From positions 17,874-25,769 of the forward strand of contig DEAP01000107.1 in the NCBI GenBank assembly GCA_002348225.1: a DNA stretch of 7,896 bases, read 5' to 3'. Below, in pieces: positions 5,665 through 7,896 of the stretch (the first letter of the stretch is position 1; the number at the start of each line of letters is the position of its first letter). A model generated the notes under the pieces. It saw only the letters and a list, made by a program, of their open reading frames with translations, ran no database searches and had not been told where the DNA came from. The stretch is from Dehalococcoidia bacterium UBA2979. Lineage in GTDB: Bacteria; Chloroflexota; Dehalococcoidia; UBA2979. A program made the translations under genes and the position numbers.

Positions 5665-6957
5665 TTACGATCTGCGATGTGCGAGAGTGGGATACTGAGC
5701 AAAGTAATACGCTCCGGCAGCGATTAGAAAAATGGCACTGAAGAATATGAATATCCCGTCATAGTGTTGATAGTGGTCGTACCAAATTCCCACTAATACT
5801 GGTCCAATTGCATTCATTCCTAATTGAATCGGTTGCATGGACCCGCGGATTTTTCCAACATGAAGGCGGCCAAAATAATCAGCATGGATAACTTGCATGA
5901 AGGTCACGTGGGAACCGAACGCGATACCATTCGTCACCGCATAGATTAGACCTGTAGTAATAGTGTCGCTGCGCCCGAGTAGTTGGATGGTGACCGACAT
6001 CACTATGAGTGACACGATCATCGTTTTTCGCATCGTTATTCTTTGGGCGATGAACCCTCCCACGATGGCACCGAGAGCACCTGTAGCAGCCCACGTCAGC
6101 ATCACTAATCCGGTTTCTTTGGCACTGAGGCCGTTCTCAACTAAGCATTGGATTTGATGGAAGTTAATCGCACCACTCGTCATCATAGTGAGGCTCAGTG
6201 CAGCGCCAACTAGCCAATAGGACCGCATCCTTAACGCTGCACGCAGAGTGATCGCAAGCTGTTCCGCTAAGGTATCCATTTGTGGACCTACTGATTCACT
6301 CGTGGGTGGTCCCTCTAAGTTATTTGATTCATTATGCACTCCGTCAGGGAGTAGACCCACATCCTCGGGACGGCGCCTAGTGAAAATTACCGCAGGAAGA
6401 AAAGAAAGACCTAAGAGCACGCATAGAATAAGCCAAGCTTGTTCCCATGATCCGGTAATGTCGATGGTTAGAAGCACGATCGGTGGTAGCGTTGCCATGC
6501 CTATCCGTTGCCCGAGTCCGACGATACTAGCAGCAAAGGCTCGTTTCTGTATAAACCAGTTAGCGATCGTGACGTACGAACCCGGTTGCATTCCAGACAT
6601 GGCGAGGGCGCGTCCAAGGCCATATAGCAATACGAGCTGCCACAGGCTTGAAATAAAAGAAAGTCCTAGACACGCAAGCAACATTCCCACGCCAGCGATA
6701 AAAATTATCCATCTTGCGCCCCATTTATCTATCAGTGCTCCTGAAAGCGGTGAGACAATTCCACCTATAAGAGAGCCGAGAGCAATCGCTAACGGCACTT
6801 CTGCGCGGGACCATCCAAACTCAGTTTCAAGTGAACTCGTGAAAGCTCCAAGTACCGGATTGAAAAATGTGACCGACGCGAACGATGTGCCAACAGCGGT
6901 TGCCAGTATGATCCAGCCATAGTGGAATGGAGCAGACTGTTTTTCAGCGGTGGACAT
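5665..6957 (-). CDS. Major facilitator superfamily transporter, monocarboxylate/oxalate-formate antiporter type
   Basis: The protein has 430 residues and about twelve predicted membrane helices in two halves, joined by a long polar loop (about 195-245) rich in Arg, Glu, Pro and Ser. The opening FHYGWIILATAVGTSFASV block and the following FGWSRAEVPLAIALGSLIGG block are typical of the MCT/OxlT-like branch. The MFS signature between helices 2 and 3 is present as G73-A-L-I-D77-K-W-G80-A-R82. Such carriers move small carboxylates across the cytoplasmic membrane, by proton symport or antiport; the substrate here cannot be assigned. The ATG at 6957 has only a weak ribosome binding site (ATCAAGAC before it), so initiation may be inefficient. 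The gap to the aquaporin start downstream is 125 bases and contains a promoter candidate, so the two genes need not be one operon. The start faces a divergent intergenic region shared with the gene at 7113. Confidence 0.92.
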   Translation of the reverse strand: MSTAEKQSAPFHYGWIILATAVGTSFASVTFFNPVLGAFTSSLETEFGWSRAEVPLAIALGSLIGGIVSPLSGALIDKWGARWIIFIAGVGMLLACLGLSFISSLWQLVLLYGLGRALAMSGMQPGSYVTIANWFIQKRAFAASIVGLGQRIGMATLPPIVLLTIDITGSWEQAWLILCVLLGLSFLPAVIFTRRRPEDVGLLPDGVHNESNNLEGPPTSESVGPQMDTLAEQLAITLRAALRMRSYWLVGAALSLTMMTSGAINFHQIQCLVENGLSAKETGLVMLTWAATGALGAIVGGFIAQRITMRKTMIVSLIVMSVTIQLLGRSDTITTGLIYAVTNGIAFGSHVTFMQVIHADYFGRLHVGKIRGSMQPIQLGMNAIGPVLVGIWYDHYQHYDGIFIFFSAIFLIAAGAYYFAQYPTLAHRRS

Positions 6958-7112
6958 GTCTTGATGCTTTGAGGCTTGTCGTCTGAATCTTCATATAATG
7001 AGCCAGTGTATGTACATCTCTCGGTGAGTGCACTGAAGGGGTTACAAAATTTTCCTCATGAATTGTCGGTTCGGGTTAGAATGCTTCTCAGAGCTCAAAT
7101 AGGGGATGTACT
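6958..7112. promoter_or_regulatory. Divergent intergenic regulatory region
   Basis: These 155 bases separate the divergent MFS and small-membrane-protein genes. A perfect TATAAT (-10) lies at 6994-6999 on the + strand, with TTGAGG at 6969-6974 as a possible -35 (19-base spacer). A second -10-like TAGAAT is at 7077-7082. Two 8-bp palindromes, ATGTACAT (7010-7017) and AGTGCACT (7027-7034), have centres 17 bases apart and might be operator half-sites. I see no clear promoter for the MFS gene on the - strand; TTATAT at 6998-6993 is the best -10 candidate. No gene or structured RNA is evident. Confidence 0.4.
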
Positions 7113-7499
7113 ATGAAAAAGCGAGTGCAGAGTGCTTTTGGAGTCTTATGTGCAGGAGCGCTAGGGGCTGTTCTTGGCAAATTGCTTAGAGAATCATACT
7201 TAAAGCCTGATACGGGCGAAAATGAGAGTCCTTCCAATACCGCCGCGAACCTAAGTATTCCTGACTTGATACCCGGTCTGATAGCCGCAGGTAAGAATAG
7301 AGAAGCCCCTTGGGCGTGGTTTCACATACCGACGTGGGCTGTGGCTTTCACGATTAATTTTTTGTACGCCATGGCAGGGGGAGACTTGGACGAGGTTCGG
7401 AAATCAGTGACCGGAATAGTGAAGAGGCAGACCGGAATCGATATTGAAGGCGTTCTGTCAGCAATAGAGTCATTGAACGCTGAGAGTGACCTGTGGTAG
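7113..7499 (+). CDS. Small predicted membrane protein of unknown function
   Basis: I do not recognise this 128-residue protein. A basic N-terminus (MKKR) leads into a Gly/Ala-rich hydrophobic stretch at about 8-25 with GxxG spacing, which looks like a membrane helix or an uncleaved signal anchor; the single Cys13 does not fit a lipobox. A polar linker (about 30-46) follows, then a short hydrophobic Pro-flanked segment (47-59), a Trp-rich patch (67-75) and a second likely membrane helix at about 73-88 (WAVAFTINFLYAMAG). The C-terminal 40 residues are a soluble amphipathic helix region. The start is well supported: AGGGG at 7101-7105 lies seven bases before the ATG. The stop is 64 bases before the PlsY-like gene on the same strand, so the two could be co-transcribed, which would suit an envelope role. 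That is inference only. Confidence 0.72.
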   Translation: MKKRVQSAFGVLCAGALGAVLGKLLRESYLKPDTGENESPSNTAANLSIPDLIPGLIAAGKNREAPWAWFHIPTWAVAFTINFLYAMAGGDLDEVRKSVTGIVKRQTGIDIEGVLSAIESLNAESDLW

Positions 7500-7563
7500 T
7501 GAGTGCCACACAATTAGTGATAATATTCCCTTTGACTTCATTAATTTCACTTAGAGGAATGCT

Positions 7564-7896
7564 GTGACTGAAATTCTATTGTTACTGACGGCCTATTTTC
7601 TTGGCTCGATTCCCACCTCATATCTAGTTGTACAAATATTTCATGGCAGAGATATTCGTCAGGTCGGCACCACTAATCCGGGCATGATGAATGTTTGGGA
7701 CAATATAGGATTGTGGTCGGCCTTACTTGTAGGCATAGGCGACATTGGTAAAGGCTCGCTTGCGATCGGCCTAGGAATATGGCTTGGCGCAGATCCTTAT
7801 CTTTTGGGTGCCGTGGCTCTCACGGTTGTCCTTGGGCATGATTTTTCAGTATTTCTTAAATTCCATGGTGGGAATGGCACTGCACCCGCCGTAGGA
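7564..7896 (+). CDS. PlsY/DUF205-like membrane protein, divergent active site, 3' partial
   Basis: The gene runs off the window; 111 residues are visible of roughly 200 expected. It starts at GTG with AGAGGA (7553-7558) five bases before it, and a stop lies in frame at 7552. The pattern is that of PlsY, the acyl-phosphate:glycerol-3-phosphate acyltransferase that starts phospholipid synthesis in the membrane: AYFLGSIPTSYLV (10-22), RDIRQVGTTNPG (29-40), GDIGKG (59-64), LGHDFSVFLKFHGGNG (90-105). Key positions differ from what I recall of canonical PlsY. In motif 1 the usual Ser is Thr (T36) and the usual Arg is Asp (D46). In the FKGGKGVAT loop the Lys is Asn (N104), and Ala-Thr becomes Ala-Pro (A107-P108). 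The fold is therefore supported, but acyltransferase activity is doubtful. It may be a paralogue with another acceptor or a non-catalytic relative. Confidence 0.85.
   Translation, partial: MTEILLLLTAYFLGSIPTSYLVVQIFHGRDIRQVGTTNPGMMNVWDNIGLWSALLVGIGDIGKGSLAIGLGIWLGADPYLLGAVALTVVLGHDFSVFLKFHGGNGTAPAVG

Noticed and set aside
6248..6922. A long + strand open frame of 224 codons
   Set aside because: It lies wholly antisense to the MFS gene, has no family resemblance or ribosome binding site, and its composition is that of an antisense shadow.
7492..7510. TGTGG...CCACA hairpin at the end of the small membrane protein gene as a terminator
   Set aside because: Only five base pairs with a nine-base loop, overlapping the stop codon, and no T-run follows.
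1..7896. CRISPR array, tRNA or rRNA genes, transposase or attachment sites
   Set aside because: No regularly spaced repeats, cloverleaf-like stretches, rRNA-like blocks, transposase motifs or paired terminal repeats were found.

Overview
The window is an ordinary-looking stretch of bacterial chromosome. It holds nine protein-coding genes, two of them cut by the window edges, and I see no rRNA, tRNA, CRISPR array or insertion sequence. Base composition looks close to balanced throughout. Several genes start with GTG or TTG behind clear purine-rich ribosome binding sites. Tandem class III CoA-transferases, a multi-cluster ferredoxin, a monocarboxylate-type MFS carrier and a divergent PlsY-like protein would fit an uncultured marine or subsurface bacterium, for example of the Chloroflexota/SAR202 type. 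That placement is a guess from gene content, not a phylogenetic result.

Left part (1-2911, + strand): two CaiB/BaiF-family CoA-transferase genes abut with no gap. After an 82-nt spacer containing a 9-bp inverted repeat comes a 163-residue ferredoxin with four [4Fe-4S] motifs. The second transferase keeps the catalytic aspartate of the family. In the first, the aligned position is phenylalanine. This suggests a heteromeric CoA-transferase with one active and one structural subunit, perhaps feeding a ferredoxin-dependent step on a CoA thioester.

Middle part (2979-4700): endonuclease IV (nfo) and dUTPase (dut), both concerned with uracil and abasic sites in DNA, flank a small acidic gene of unknown function on the opposite strand. 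The nfo stop and the stop of that small gene are one base apart. A strong bidirectional intrinsic terminator follows dut, and beside it lies a separate long imperfect palindrome.

Right part (4859-7896): a MIP-family channel and an MFS transporter lie on the - strand. A divergent intergenic region of 155 bases separates them from a small predicted membrane protein of unknown function and the start of a PlsY-like (DUF205) membrane protein on the + strand. The channel has a plant-TIP-like selectivity filter by position counting, and its longest possible start codon coincides with a good -35 promoter box, so I place the true start 24 codons further in. The PlsY-like protein keeps the family's fold signatures but has lost several residues important for acyltransfer.

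I found no defence system or mobile element. The most unusual signals are the Asp-less/Asp-containing CoA-transferase pair and the PlsY-like protein with an altered active site.
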